From a virus: a stretch of DNA of 29,899 nucleotides. Numbering within the stretch: position 1 is the stretch's first letter; the number at the start of each line of letters is the position of its first letter. The position numbers were made by a program, and so were the translations under genes. Shown piece by piece: positions 5,423-15,981 of this stretch. The stretch lies in the IMG/VR virus record IMGVR_UViG_3300000313_000009, positions 1 to 29,899 of that record. One strand, 5' to 3'. The notes under the pieces are model-generated. The model was given only the letters and a program-made list of their open reading frames with translations, was not told where the DNA came from and did no database searches.

Positions 5423-7468
5423 TTATGAAGAAGCTCCTTCGTTGTAGTTTATTTTATAACTTCCTGCCGTTATCAATTTAACAGTAAGAACATTATTATT
5501 TGTGTAGCCATAAGTAACATTTGTTCCGTATACTGCATGATCCCAGGAACCTTTCATATTAACTGTCATAGCTAAATTATCAAGTAGACAACTATCTGCA
5601 ACACTATTTTCTGATAACAAAAATCCTATTGCTACCCCCGAAGATGTTCCAATAAGACTAGCCCATTGTGCTTCTGTTATCGTTGAAAGTAATGGTGCTG
5701 ATATTCCATTTGTCTTTACTGCTGTTAAATTTGTTGGGTCTATTGTTTCCCATGCCTGTGAAGTAAAGTTAAATGTTTTATAGTTTACTAAATCTAGTGA
5801 TAGTATAATTCTTATCGTGGCTATATTATCCATTGTATAAGCTAATACAGGTGGTGTAAATGATTCTATCCATCTTGCTCCTTTTGATACTCTTAATTCA
5901 TCAATATAGCCATTAAAATATTCTGCAACTGCCGGATATGTTACATATCTAGCCCCAATAGTTGCCCCTTGTGACGGTGCAATATTAGGTTCATATACCT
6001 GTGATGCTACAAGATTTCCATCTAAATATAAATAGCATATCCCAGATATTCTAACTACCGCCACATGATACCATGTATTTATTACTATATTCATTGATGG
6101 TGAAACAAAATCAGTTGCATATGTTGAAGCACTTAAATTATAACCAATACCAAACCTAACTCCTGTTCCCCATGTTGAATTATAACCAACACCGAAAAAC
6201 AATAAACTACCTGCTGTTGCTGATAGTGCTCCTATTGAAACAATACGATTAACGCCTGCAACAGATGTTAAATATATATTAGCATCAATTGTGAAATCTC
6301 CTGTACCAAAATTAAAATCAGTTGATGCAGGTGCTGTTAAATAATCAGTTGTTCCATTCAGTTTTAAAGACTTACCACCAAATTTGCTTTGGTCTGCTGA
6401 TACCACTGGACTTCCTACGGCTGACCACATCTTCCCGCTTTCATCTGTAAAATCTGTATCAAAATGCATTAAACTAACTGCTTGCTTATAGTTTGATATT
6501 GTTGAAGCCACTGTCATTGCTACAATATCATTATATGTGTACATACTTATTGAGGATTTTGGCAATAACAACTTATCATTTGGAACTGCTGAAAGTTTTA
6601 TAGTTGGAATTGTTGCCCCTATTGTATCCTGCCAACATACTCGTTTAGGTCTATTTGATCCTGTAGCAATAGATTCTAAATCTGATTGCTTTGGTGGGTA
6701 ATATGTTCCACTTGCTTGCATTAAAGATACTAAAGCAGTATCATCAGCAGGTGTTCCAAGGTCTACCCACGTACCACTTTTGATTGTTTTATAATTTCCT
6801 GCTGTTAATTTTGCAAGATAATATTTATCATAAGTATATGCAGTTGTCGGTGGTGTAAAAGCTGTTGTCCATCTTGCAAATTTAGACACTCTGAATTCAT
6901 CTACGTACCCACCAAATTGATTAGACAGTCCACCATCGCTTGTTATAATACCACCAATTGAAGAATTACCATGAGTTAGTATTGAAGCACTTGAAGTAGT
7001 GGTACTTTTTAATACTCCGTTTTGAAAAGCCATTATTGAATTTCCGCTTCTAACCAAAGCATAATGTGTCCATGCATTAAGTATAGGAGTACCCATACTT
7101 ACACCATTAGCAATATCATAAGATGTTCCGGCAGAAGATAAATTCATATACATGTTTGAGCCACTTGCAACACCAACAAGTGAAGAATAAGGACCATTAG
7201 ACATTGTGAAAAGAACATTATTTGTAGTTGTTGCTGTTCTATATTCCCACCAATCTATTGTAAAATCGCTATTACCAAAGTTAAAATATGAGGAAAACGT
7301 GGATAGGCAATCAGTTGTTCCATTTAACAATAATGATTTGCCACCAAACTTACTTTGAACAGCTGAAATTGTTGGTGTTCCACCGACTGACCATACTTTG
7401 CCACTTTCATCTGTAAAGTCTGTATCAAAATGTAATATTGATTTTACATATTTATCTATACCGCTCAT
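5423..7468 (-). CDS. tail fibre protein with two LamG-type lectin domains
   Basis: 681 residues, last gene of the tail operon. It holds two copies of a concanavalin-A-like (LamG/Laminin_G_3) domain, at about residues 10-207 and 332-545. Both begin HFDTDFTDESGK-WS, continue FGGKSL-LNGTTD, FNFG--DFTID, and end GY-DE-RVSK-ARW---FTPP. Each is followed by a linker with a YKT-type strand. These domains bind sugars, so the protein probably makes first contact with host surface glycans. The C-terminal 130 residues form a separate, unrecognised module. The ATG overlaps the stop of the previous fibre gene and is preceded by GGGGGT. The two copies are alike enough to show internal duplication. Confidence 0.8.
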   Translation of the reverse strand: MSGIDKYVKSILHFDTDFTDESGKVWSVGGTPTISAVQSKFGGKSLLLNGTTDCLSTFSSYFNFGNSDFTIDWWEYRTATTTNNVLFTMSNGPYSSLVGVASGSNMYMNLSSAGTSYDIANGVSMGTPILNAWTHYALVRSGNSIMAFQNGVLKSTTTSSASILTHGNSSIGGIITSDGGLSNQFGGYVDEFRVSKFARWTTAFTPPTTAYTYDKYYLAKLTAGNYKTIKSGTWVDLGTPADDTALVSLMQASGTYYPPKQSDLESIATGSNRPKRVCWQDTIGATIPTIKLSAVPNDKLLLPKSSISMYTYNDIVAMTVASTISNYKQAVSLMHFDTDFTDESGKMWSAVGSPVVSADQSKFGGKSLKLNGTTDYLTAPASTDFNFGTGDFTIDANIYLTSVAGVNRIVSIGALSATAGSLLFFGVGYNSTWGTGVRFGIGYNLSASTYATDFVSPSMNIVINTWYHVAVVRISGICYLYLDGNLVASQVYEPNIAPSQGATIGARYVTYPAVAEYFNGYIDELRVSKGARWIESFTPPVLAYTMDNIATIRIILSLDLVNYKTFNFTSQAWETIDPTNLTAVKTNGISAPLLSTITEAQWASLIGTSSGVAIGFLLSENSVADSCLLDNLAMTVNMKGSWDHAVYGTNVTYGYTNNNVLTVKLITAGSYKINYNEGASS

Positions 7469-9747
7469 AATTCAACCCCCGATTCTATTGATTTGTATAG
7501 TGTATCATCAATATTACTATCCATACTTAGTTGTCCGGCTCCTGTAAATCCTGCTACAGCTACCATCTGTTTATTATAAGTATTTACTGGATGTGCTGTA
7601 CCATCAAATGCTACATAAGGACTAGTTTCAGCACTTACTCCATCAACCGTAAATGAACTCCCATCTCCTGCAACAAAAGTAAATTCATTTACTATGCTTC
7701 CCTGTGCTCCTGCATTATATATTAAAATTTCTACAGGTGGGGTAATAAAAGTTAATGTATTATTAATCGGTATAGTAACTAAAGTATTTGCAGCAACACC
7801 GCTTTCAGTCAGTTGCTTCCAGTCTCCGATAGTTGCCGAAGTATTTATCGTTCGCCATTTTTCCGTTCCTGTCTGCATATCTCCTGCAAATGTACTACCA
7901 CTTGTATGTGTAGAATTTGCTAGATATATAACATCGTTATAAACAACGGCTTCATCTTTGCTGTATGGAGTATTTGGTTCCCATAAAGCTACAACTGCGC
8001 CACGACTAGCTATTATAGACCAATTTGTTGCTTCTGTTGTATCATATGTTGCTCTGCTCGTATGTGCTGTTGAACATCTTATAATACTATTTCCGTTTAT
8101 AGTAACTTCATATTGGCTGTAATATCTAAGCGGTTCCCAATTGCCGATATATCCGAGTGTTAATTCTTGCCAATTCGATAAAACAAATGTATTTCCGCTC
8201 GTGTGTGCAGTTGTGCATTTGTATAATTTATTATCATTAGTTACCAGTTGATTTAATATATATGGTTCAGTTGGTTCCCATGCCGTTGCACCGCCAACGA
8301 TCGTTTGATTATTATAAGTTAAATTTCCGTTAGTATCTTCACCGATTTTATCTAACTGCGTTTTATTTGAATGTGAATGTTTAACCGCTCCAACTTCTTG
8401 CAAAGCCGTTTCAACATCCGTTCCGGTAAAATAACTTCCTGTATCAATAATTGATATGTCTGAAGCATTTGAAGCGGATTGACCGGAAAAGTTTGCTCCA
8501 AATGCTGTTTCAATTGACGCTGCTGTCGTTGCTGATTTTTGGCATATAATTCTTCCTACAAGGACTGTTTGTGTTGATATAATTGCCGGAAGTGCTGGAC
8601 ATGGTGATGTTTTTGCATCTGCTAAAGAATATGAATTTGTACCAAGAACTAAAAATACTCTTTTTGCGGTATCGGTAACGTCTCTGAAAACCCAGGTAAC
8701 ATTATATTTATTATTCGCAAGATCAGCCAATCCGGCAGATCCATTATATTGTGAATTATTATATTGAGTTACTTGAGAAGATGACCATACCCCAGAAGTC
8801 AAAATCATTTGCCACATTTCATCGTCAGCAGAAGTAAATGATAATAAAGATATTTCTCTTGTAGAAAACCAAACAGTACCGCTTGTCAAAGTTACGATTC
8901 TTCCAGTTAATTCACCAAGAGAAAGCCCATTTTCATAAGGAAAACGATTTGTTCGGTTAAGCCTTTTTAAAAGCATTCCTGCTAAATTTTTAGCATATGA
9001 AGACCAAGGCTTCATGTCAATGAAGTTTCCGTCTCTAAACATGCTACAAATAATAACTATATTAGAATAGTTTATTGTAGACCTATCCGCTAATTGGTAA
9101 TCTACAGATCCATTGTTTAAATAAGCGCAAAGAAAATTGTCTGATTTGTCAACCAAAGTCAATGTTTTTGTTCCTATTTGTGTATATTGTGTCAAAGGGA
9201 GAGTACCGGATGAATCTGCATATAAATTATATGAACCTGCACTAACTGTAATTGTTCCGTTTTCATTATCTACAATTGTAGGATAGACTATTACTCCTGC
9301 TTCTGTATATTCTGTTTTTGACATAAGAGCAGCGAGAGCAATTTCTAATCCAGTTATCGCAGATAAAGGATGAGCGTTGTCCGCATCTCTATCGCTTAAA
9401 TCGTTATGAACAGAAAACCCACCCGATATTTTTTCTAGCTTCCATGTAACACTGTTATCCGTTACTATATCGCCTACGTTTGACGCTGTAGGTTCAACGG
9501 TGCCAGATGTACCAGTTGTACTAATTGCTTCTAAAACTCCCCATGATGGCACGTTATTGGATCTAACGATTGATCCTTTTGGATATTCGGTGCTTTTATA
9601 CCATATAGGAAAATGCATTACACTTGTTTTATGTGATATTGGCAAAGCTGCTGCATCTATCTGTTGTAGTGCAGCGTTAAAACCTTCTTTGGCAAATTTT
9701 GTAGGGCCACCGATCAAAGGTATTTCTAAATTTGACGTTGTTGTCAT
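7465..9747 (-). CDS. tail fibre protein with three carbohydrate-binding-like repeats
   Basis: 760 residues. The N-terminal part probably anchors to the tail tip. Around 435-470 is a segment common in phage fibres (FTGTDVETALQEVG, then HSHSNKTQLDKIG). Three modules follow at about 490-528, 536-577 and 588-633, of the form W-EP---Y----V--N---Y-C---HTSG-------W, resembling the CBM5/12 chitin-binding fold. An earlier similar strand set occurs near 50-104 (YKSTEYPKGSIVRSNN). Such repeats suggest binding to N-acetylglucosamine-containing cell-wall or surface sugars. The gene starts a few bases after the tail hub gene and overlaps the LamG fibre by 4 nt. Confidence 0.75.
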   Translation of the reverse strand: MTTTSNLEIPLIGGPTKFAKEGFNAALQQIDAAALPISHKTSVMHFPIWYKSTEYPKGSIVRSNNVPSWGVLEAISTTGTSGTVEPTASNVGDIVTDNSVTWKLEKISGGFSVHNDLSDRDADNAHPLSAITGLEIALAALMSKTEYTEAGVIVYPTIVDNENGTITVSAGSYNLYADSSGTLPLTQYTQIGTKTLTLVDKSDNFLCAYLNNGSVDYQLADRSTINYSNIVIICSMFRDGNFIDMKPWSSYAKNLAGMLLKRLNRTNRFPYENGLSLGELTGRIVTLTSGTVWFSTREISLLSFTSADDEMWQMILTSGVWSSSQVTQYNNSQYNGSAGLADLANNKYNVTWVFRDVTDTAKRVFLVLGTNSYSLADAKTSPCPALPAIISTQTVLVGRIICQKSATTAASIETAFGANFSGQSASNASDISIIDTGSYFTGTDVETALQEVGAVKHSHSNKTQLDKIGEDTNGNLTYNNQTIVGGATAWEPTEPYILNQLVTNDNKLYKCTTAHTSGNTFVLSNWQELTLGYIGNWEPLRYYSQYEVTINGNSIIRCSTAHTSRATYDTTEATNWSIIASRGAVVALWEPNTPYSKDEAVVYNDVIYLANSTHTSGSTFAGDMQTGTEKWRTINTSATIGDWKQLTESGVAANTLVTIPINNTLTFITPPVEILIYNAGAQGSIVNEFTFVAGDGSSFTVDGVSAETSPYVAFDGTAHPVNTYNKQMVAVAGFTGAGQLSMDSNIDDTLYKSIESGVEL

Positions 9748-9759
9748 TTTATCACGACC

Positions 9760-12700
9760 TTAATATATATAATTTATATACGTTGATGAGTCTGTCGAAA
9801 AATATGTTCTGAATCCATATCCTTTCTCAATATCAATTATACTATATTGTGTTGGGCTTGTAACGATTGCAATTTTACCATTAGGAACAATATAATTCCC
9901 ATCATAATTTAAAATAGATCCTACGGTATTTTTCGTTCCTATAACCCCAAAAACAAATATAGGAAGTTCCGAAAATTCTATATCTCGTTGAATTGTATAA
10001 TCATTTTCAGGAATAATTATTTTTGTTGAAGCCCATGCTTGCAATCTAGCTGTAATTTCAGTTTCAGAAGTAATCGCATCAACCATTGAAGGCCTTTTCC
10101 AATTCATTGTTCTTTCGTGACATTGATTTGATTTTAATTCATTTCGTACACTCCACAATTTTATAATTGTTTCACTATCTAAATCAGATGAATCCAAGCA
10201 TCTTTGTTGCCAACTATATTTTATTTCTTTTGTTGTATCAATATATTCGGCTATTTTTGTTGTGGCTGCATAAACTTCTAAAAGATAAGTTGTATTATTT
10301 GGTAAAACAAATGAATTTCCAGAATAATAATCTTGTATATCATCTTGAGATAATATTCCTTTGTTTGTTTCTATATCTCTATATTCATAGTTTATGATTA
10401 AATCGCCAATTGGTTCATCAATTTTTTTCAAAGATGTATTGTTTAAATCACTTATTCTAAACTTCCCAGGCGGTGTTTGTCTTTCTGATCTTCTTGTAGT
10501 CATAACGTCTCGCGCTTTTGTTGTACTAAATTCTTCTTCAGTGTCATTGCTTGCTGTTGTTATCGTATATATTTCATTCGTTATATATCCTGATGAGCAA
10601 ACTTTTCCTCCACCAGTTACATTTGATATATTTCCGTTTTCAACAAAATATAAAATAGTTCCGGCATTGTGTTTTTGCGGAACCGTATCATATATTCCAC
10701 GAATTAACCCGGTTAAAAGATAGTTTCCATTTGCTAAAACAGAAAAGTTGCTAAAAGCGATTAATTCATCATCGATTAAAATAACTTTACCGCCCGATCT
10801 TGCGCTTGATTCTCCTGATATATCTGAATTTATTAGATTGTCCATACCACCTTTATTTAATATTTCTATTCCGGTATTATCTAGTGAATCGCCTAATTCT
10901 GCATAATCATATACAAGTTGGCCTGTTTTAGTCCATTTAATACTGGAATTAGATTCTGTCCATTCTTGACCTTTGTTCCTCCATATATTCCATTTTATAG
11001 TTTTGTTATCCGGCTGATTAGCAAAAGCATATACATTTGTATTTGTTTCATATGTTAATTGCCGTGGCATTTCTAAAAATAAATAATTTGAAACACCAGT
11101 TGGAGTTGTTTTTTCCGTGTTCCAGTTTGAAGATCCGTCATAAGAATAAACAGTTTTAGGCAAACTAAAGATATCTTCAACTACAGATATTTTTACTTCT
11201 CCGCTGATAAAATCACCAATTTGAACATCTGTTACTCTACAATACATATTTGATATTCCAAATGCTTCAAATGTACATTTAACGACTTCGCCTTTGCGAA
11301 TATTTGAAAGTGATCTATTGCCTTTCATTTGGCATGATGCTAATGGATATCCTTGAGACTTACCTTCTCTTTTTGCTGCATAAATCGCATTTGCTGAATT
11401 TGTAAAATATCCATATGAATATGTTTTTGTTGTTTTTTCACTATTATTTATTTCAATCAAAGCCGGATCTGCATCATTTACGGTACTTTGTTCATACAAA
11501 TCATTTCGATCTGTATATGTTACGGCTATTTCATCTACAGTTTCTTGCCAATCGGCACGAGTGACTTCGATATCACTACAATTACTTTCGTTTAATTCAA
11601 TAACTCCGGAATAATCCGTTATTTCTCTTATTAATTTGAAAGCCCATTTCCCGGTTGATGGTTCTTTGAACATGGTGCCGTTTATATGATCTAATATGGA
11701 TGTTATCATATCGTCAGCAGTCGTTCTTGATGATTGTTCAATAGATATGCCGAGTTCTTCTTTTTTAAGTGTTGTTCCTATTTCTATCAATGAAGAATTA
11801 TCAAGTTCGTTTGGATCTTTACCAGCTCCCCATTTTTTATTTGTATAAATTGCAAAAATCGCTTCGGCTGCGTTTGCGTCATCGCCTATTCCGCCTAAGC
11901 CTAAATAATTTGGTATCCACTGGAATTCAAGCCACATCTCTGGCAGTGTTGCTGATTTTCCAACATATGCCGTAGGTGTAACAGTTGATACAAACGGCCT
12001 GTATGCTGGTGTAAGTCCTCGTAAATCGCTTGCGATAGTAGATTGATTCATTTGCGAAACCATCCATGGATCTGTTCCTTGTTGTTTTCCACCGAAATAA
12101 ACTTTTATATCACCAGAAAATCCTCCACCTTCATCGACTCCGCCAAATAAATCAGGACTATCTATATTTATTACATATGGTGCGGTTAAATGGTCTTCAC
12201 GGCTTACGTCACCTGTCCATACTGCTGACATTTCGCTTTCTGCTGCCATTCCGTCCGAATCATCAAAATACTTGTTCATATAAATTGCTCTAAGTCTTAT
12301 ATTTTCTTCCGAAAAGCACCAAATATATTGATATCCTAAATAATATTTAAAACCTTTTTGAATCGTAGTTTTAAGCATGAATTTATTGATTAAATATCCA
12401 AATAGCCACTGCGCAAAATATAAAAGCATTTCCCCAGTTTTTGTTTCTTTTATTGGAAGTGGTGCAGTCGGTCTTTCTTGATCTGTAAACGATTGTATCC
12501 TACCGCCGTAAGGATTACCAATTACTTGAGCAGATACAGTATGAGTATGAGGTGCTGCTGCTGCCCCTGTAACTGGTTCGGAAAGGAGAAGTGCCACTTC
12601 GCCCAAAATCATTGACCACGCGGAGAATTTAGAGCTTGCACCATAAGTTTCTGTATATGGACTAGCTGAAAAATCTCCATAATATGCAATCAAACTATCT

Positions 12701-12891
12701 TTTATCATATGTCTGCCTATAATAAACGGAATTGGTGTTCCTATGGCGGTTTGGTTTACAGACAAGCGGTCTGAATCTTCCGTGACTGAATCAGTCATTG
12801 CTTTATTGATGAAATAGGTTAAAAGGGTAGTTACTCCCCATCCTATCCATGCGGATCGTTCACTTTTTTTATTTTTATCATCATTTGCCAT
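9760..12891 (-). CDS. tail tip hub protein (phage-tail_3 / central fibre type)
   Basis: A protein of about 1043 residues. The N-terminus has hydrophobic helices (WIGWGVTTLLTYFINKAM) and a GTPIPFIIGRH strand typical of tail hub proteins. The middle (about 390-590) includes ADDMITSILDHINGT and a DRNDLYEQSTVNDAD segment of the phage-tail_3 type. Further on, LLTGLIRGIYDT and HNAGTILYFVENG match a tail-tip motif known from gene transfer agent and Gram-negative siphophage hubs. It probably forms the hub from which fibres extend. I chose ATG 12891; the frame also has a GTG at 12903, but the only AGGA-like site is too close to it. Confidence 0.75.
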   Translation of the reverse strand: MANDDKNKKSERSAWIGWGVTTLLTYFINKAMTDSVTEDSDRLSVNQTAIGTPIPFIIGRHMIKDSLIAYYGDFSASPYTETYGASSKFSAWSMILGEVALLLSEPVTGAAAAPHTHTVSAQVIGNPYGGRIQSFTDQERPTAPLPIKETKTGEMLLYFAQWLFGYLINKFMLKTTIQKGFKYYLGYQYIWCFSEENIRLRAIYMNKYFDDSDGMAAESEMSAVWTGDVSREDHLTAPYVINIDSPDLFGGVDEGGGFSGDIKVYFGGKQQGTDPWMVSQMNQSTIASDLRGLTPAYRPFVSTVTPTAYVGKSATLPEMWLEFQWIPNYLGLGGIGDDANAAEAIFAIYTNKKWGAGKDPNELDNSSLIEIGTTLKKEELGISIEQSSRTTADDMITSILDHINGTMFKEPSTGKWAFKLIREITDYSGVIELNESNCSDIEVTRADWQETVDEIAVTYTDRNDLYEQSTVNDADPALIEINNSEKTTKTYSYGYFTNSANAIYAAKREGKSQGYPLASCQMKGNRSLSNIRKGEVVKCTFEAFGISNMYCRVTDVQIGDFISGEVKISVVEDIFSLPKTVYSYDGSSNWNTEKTTPTGVSNYLFLEMPRQLTYETNTNVYAFANQPDNKTIKWNIWRNKGQEWTESNSSIKWTKTGQLVYDYAELGDSLDNTGIEILNKGGMDNLINSDISGESSARSGGKVILIDDELIAFSNFSVLANGNYLLTGLIRGIYDTVPQKHNAGTILYFVENGNISNVTGGGKVCSSGYITNEIYTITTASNDTEEEFSTTKARDVMTTRRSERQTPPGKFRISDLNNTSLKKIDEPIGDLIINYEYRDIETNKGILSQDDIQDYYSGNSFVLPNNTTYLLEVYAATTKIAEYIDTTKEIKYSWQQRCLDSSDLDSETIIKLWSVRNELKSNQCHERTMNWKRPSMVDAITSETEITARLQAWASTKIIIPENDYTIQRDIEFSELPIFVFGVIGTKNTVGSILNYDGNYIVPNGKIAIVTSPTQYSIIDIEKGYGFRTYFSTDSSTYINYIY

Positions 12892-12906
12892 TATTGATAG
12901 CACATC

Positions 12907-13791
12907 CTATAAATCTATTTGTCCTACAAATCCGTCTGAATCTCTTACAATAACTTCATCATTAACCCAATAAGTACCACGTCCAACGGCAGTTCTTTTT
13001 GCATTTGTTGGCGAAACATATGGGAATCCTTTAAAATTTAATGTATTTGAATATTTTGAAGCACATGTTTTAAAAAGTTGGTCACACCCAGGAGCCACTT
13101 TTATAGTACCTGCCGGAACAGATGTTAACGGATACTTAAATTCAATATAATTACCTACATGCTTATATATCTGTCGCACTTTTCCTTCATATCTAGCTAT
13201 ACCATTATTAAAATATCCATCTGGATATGCTGAAAAAGCTGAAGAATATATGCCTGTTTTTAATCCGCTGTCAATTGTTGCAGTTATTTGATAATTTGTT
13301 TCGATAAGTTCGCAATCATCATCATAAATAACATTTTTACAAGTATATCCTTTTGTACAGTTTGGAATTTCCTTGTTTAAATACGTCATCATTTTAACGC
13401 TAAGTGTGCATATTGAATCTTTAAAATTTGCCTGTGAAACATGACCTTGAAATATAATATCGTATTTAGTATGATCTTGCTCATGCAAACGATAAATATA
13501 AAGTTTTGTTGGTACTTCTGGTGGTGGCCCTTTATATAAAGCAGCAACGGAATTATCAAGTCCAACCTCTACATCTGCGTCATTATCTCCATTTTTTTGA
13601 TTGGGGTTTATATCTGATCTTTTTATATATACAGCTTGGTATGTTCCGGCAGCGTCACCGCTTGTTAAAGCTATCGTTCTTTCAGTGCTATTGTAAAGGT
13701 AAGAAACATTACCACATATAAATTTATAACACTCTATCGGCATTCCTTCTTCTTGTGATGATTCATATACTTCTATGTTTGAATCAGCCAT
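12907..13791 (-). CDS. tail-tip protein, BR0599 / DUF2163-like
   Basis: 294 residues with YQAVYIKRSDINPNQ in the N-terminal third, a cysteine-containing middle (NCTKGYTCKNVIYDDDCEL), and a C-terminal half with PAGTIKVAPGCDQLFKTCASKYSNTLNFKGFPYV. The last pattern (GCD---KTC--K--N-LNF-GFP) is the signature of the phage BR0599 family, which sits at the tail tip next to the hub and is related to the cell-wall-facing part of gene transfer agents. The position just before the hub gene fits. AAGGGGGT precedes the ATG. Confidence 0.8.
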   Translation of the reverse strand: MADSNIEVYESSQEEGMPIECYKFICGNVSYLYNSTERTIALTSGDAAGTYQAVYIKRSDINPNQKNGDNDADVEVGLDNSVAALYKGPPPEVPTKLYIYRLHEQDHTKYDIIFQGHVSQANFKDSICTLSVKMMTYLNKEIPNCTKGYTCKNVIYDDDCELIETNYQITATIDSGLKTGIYSSAFSAYPDGYFNNGIARYEGKVRQIYKHVGNYIEFKYPLTSVPAGTIKVAPGCDQLFKTCASKYSNTLNFKGFPYVSPTNAKRTAVGRGTYWVNDEVIVRDSDGFVGQIDL

Positions 13792-13803
13792 ATTATAACC
13801 CCC

Positions 13804-15012
13804 TTATTCATATACTTCGCTTATCGGAATTGAAACTTTGGCAAGTTGGGTATCTTCGTAGTCTGTTGTCATATCATCACTGTTAAATCGTACAAGAGTC
13901 ATAAATGATATTCTATCAATATCAGAAATATTTATAGCTTTTGTTAATGTATTCATCAGATATATTTTACCGTAGGTTCCTGTATTATCTGTGCTGAATC
14001 CTGATAAGTTCAAAATATATGATGTTTTATTTTTAAGCATAACAATGATAGATTTTCGATTACTGTTTGATGCATAATATTTATAATATCCGGGAAACTT
14101 TGCATATAGGATTAAATCTCCTATTGCTGCATTTTGAGAAAGTTCAATGTCATTATTCCATGTAGGATAATAAAAGCTTGTAAGTTTTCCTCTCATTCGG
14201 CAAAAAAACCGTTGGAAATTATTTATCATTTTTTTGTTTTCCAAAACAAAATTATATGTTTTAGTTTGAAGTGGCTGTTTATTTGTTACAACATATGCAA
14301 ATATACCACTTGTATTATCTATTAAATTTGCTGATTTACCAAAACTTGAAGAAATATCGTCCGTCCAGTCCGGCTCAATCATTAATATTTCTTTTGAGTT
14401 GTAATAGTTATCCATATTATGCATATATTCATAAGTAATATTTTCATCATGTAAATAATTATATTGGTCCGGAATATTTTGAGCCTGATCTTCATAGACT
14501 AAATCAAATTTTATTTGTGTGCTTGAAACAACTGGTGAAGCATCCGAATAACTGGTTTCGCTTGATAAAGATCCCCATGCTACCGGATAAACTTTTGTAC
14601 CTTTGGGCCAAGATTTTTTTAAGTTTGTAGTTGCTTGTATTGTTTTATCGCTATATATATTTTTTATTTTATATACTTCACCGCCGATATCATCAGTTAA
14701 CCAAGTCTGAAAATAAGAACATCCTCTGAATTGCCACATATTTGTCGAGTCAATTACTACATTATCAACATCAGACAGGAGAATTTTATCTGATATATAT
14801 AAGTTATACCATAATGGTATTTTAACAATTGTTTTCTGACTTGAATATGCCATTGCTTTTAATTGCTCTGACAATCGTCCATTCATTCCAATATAATCAA
14901 ACGTAACCGATCGACGTGGATTATATCTAAGTGCTGATCTTTGTTCATGCTGATTATATGATGTATGAATTTGAGTATAAAATGATATTGTTTCTTGTAT
15001 TCTTCCATTCAT
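13804..15012 (-). CDS. probable tail-tip structural protein (402 aa)
   Basis: The N-terminus reads FYTQIHTSYNQHEQRSALRY followed by NPRRSVTFDYIGMN. An E-Q-R--LR--PR element like this is seen at the start of several minor tail proteins of Gram-negative siphophages. The remainder is beta-rich with many aromatic residues. It sits directly before the BR0599-like gene, as expected for the tail-tip block, so a distal tail or tip role is likely. No catalytic motif is seen. GGAGGA precedes the ATG. I am confident that it is a virion protein, less so of the exact family. Confidence 0.6.
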   Translation of the reverse strand: MNGRIQETISFYTQIHTSYNQHEQRSALRYNPRRSVTFDYIGMNGRLSEQLKAMAYSSQKTIVKIPLWYNLYISDKILLSDVDNVVIDSTNMWQFRGCSYFQTWLTDDIGGEVYKIKNIYSDKTIQATTNLKKSWPKGTKVYPVAWGSLSSETSYSDASPVVSSTQIKFDLVYEDQAQNIPDQYNYLHDENITYEYMHNMDNYYNSKEILMIEPDWTDDISSSFGKSANLIDNTSGIFAYVVTNKQPLQTKTYNFVLENKKMINNFQRFFCRMRGKLTSFYYPTWNNDIELSQNAAIGDLILYAKFPGYYKYYASNSNRKSIIVMLKNKTSYILNLSGFSTDNTGTYGKIYLMNTLTKAINISDIDRISFMTLVRFNSDDMTTDYEDTQLAKVSIPISEVYE

Positions 15013-15025
15013 TTTTTATCCTCCA

Positions 15026-15970
15026 TTAACGTGGACTATCCCACATAGGGGATAAGTCAAATGCTCTTGCCGTTGCTTCTATTGCTGTATCAGTCGACAC
15101 CCACTTGAATGTACCACTATCGCCTTTCCCATAGGTTCCATACACACCAAATATCATCCAAGGTTCAAGGGCCGGATAAGTGGCATTGAATATACTGGCG
15201 AATACTGCTATCATCATCATTTTTCCTGTAGCGCGATAGAATGCTTCTCTTTCTATTGACCGGGTAAATATTTCTTTTGTTCCTGTTTTGCTTCCAGTTA
15301 AGTTAAATACAAATTCGGAACTAGCCGTAAGTGATTTTCTCATTGCAGATAATATTATTGTCTTTTCTTTATCGCTAAAGATAAATCCTAAATCAAAAAC
15401 ATCTGTTAATGCAGCGATATTTGTTTTTCCATATATTGCATAATATATCCCAACTGTTACCGCTGCATTTAGATAGTTTTCAACATAGCTATATTTATAT
15501 TCTTCATGAATAGCATCTCGCATATCAGTATTTTTAGTACCAATAATAAAATTGTTACTATCAGCATTTGCTTTATAAATTATAGAAAACTGGCTAGAAC
15601 AAAATATATCTTGTGATATTTTTAAATCCGCGATTGTTTCTATGTTGGTATATGTAGTTGCATTAGCTGAAGTATCTGTAACTACAAAATTTCCTGTAGA
15701 TAAATTCCATACATACGTATAGCCAACTATTAAATCAGTGTAATTAAGATCAGTTCCTTCACCCCAAATAACGTTTATTTTTTCTGCTTGATCGGCAGTT
15801 AATGTGTTTCCATAGAATATTTGTTCTCCAGTTTCATCATTTACAAAAAATCCAGCACTCATTAACCGAACAGAAAAAAACGGAATAGGGCGCTTTATTA
15901 TTGATTTATTTATTGAGCCAAGAAAACTACTTTCAGAACTTCTTGCTAAAATCGCCCCTCTGTCTGCCAT
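15026..15970 (-). CDS. hypothetical tail-associated protein (314 aa)
   Basis: A protein of 314 residues beginning MADRGAILARSSESSFLGSI, without a recognised domain. The first part is beta-rich (ETGEQIFYGNTLTADQAEKI and later strands), the second half is more helical with YFAIYGKTNIAALTD-like hydrophobic segments and ends in MWDSPR. It lies in the row of tail genes, 13 nt before the 13804-15012 gene, and has GGAGGG upstream. A structural or assembly role is inferred from context only. Confidence 0.55.
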   Translation of the reverse strand: MADRGAILARSSESSFLGSINKSIIKRPIPFFSVRLMSAGFFVNDETGEQIFYGNTLTADQAEKINVIWGEGTDLNYTDLIVGYTYVWNLSTGNFVVTDTSANATTYTNIETIADLKISQDIFCSSQFSIIYKANADSNNFIIGTKNTDMRDAIHEEYKYSYVENYLNAAVTVGIYYAIYGKTNIAALTDVFDLGFIFSDKEKTIILSAMRKSLTASSEFVFNLTGSKTGTKEIFTRSIEREAFYRATGKMMMIAVFASIFNATYPALEPWMIFGVYGTYGKGDSGTFKWVSTDTAIEATARAFDLSPMWDSPR

Positions 15971-15981
15971 CGTATACCCTC

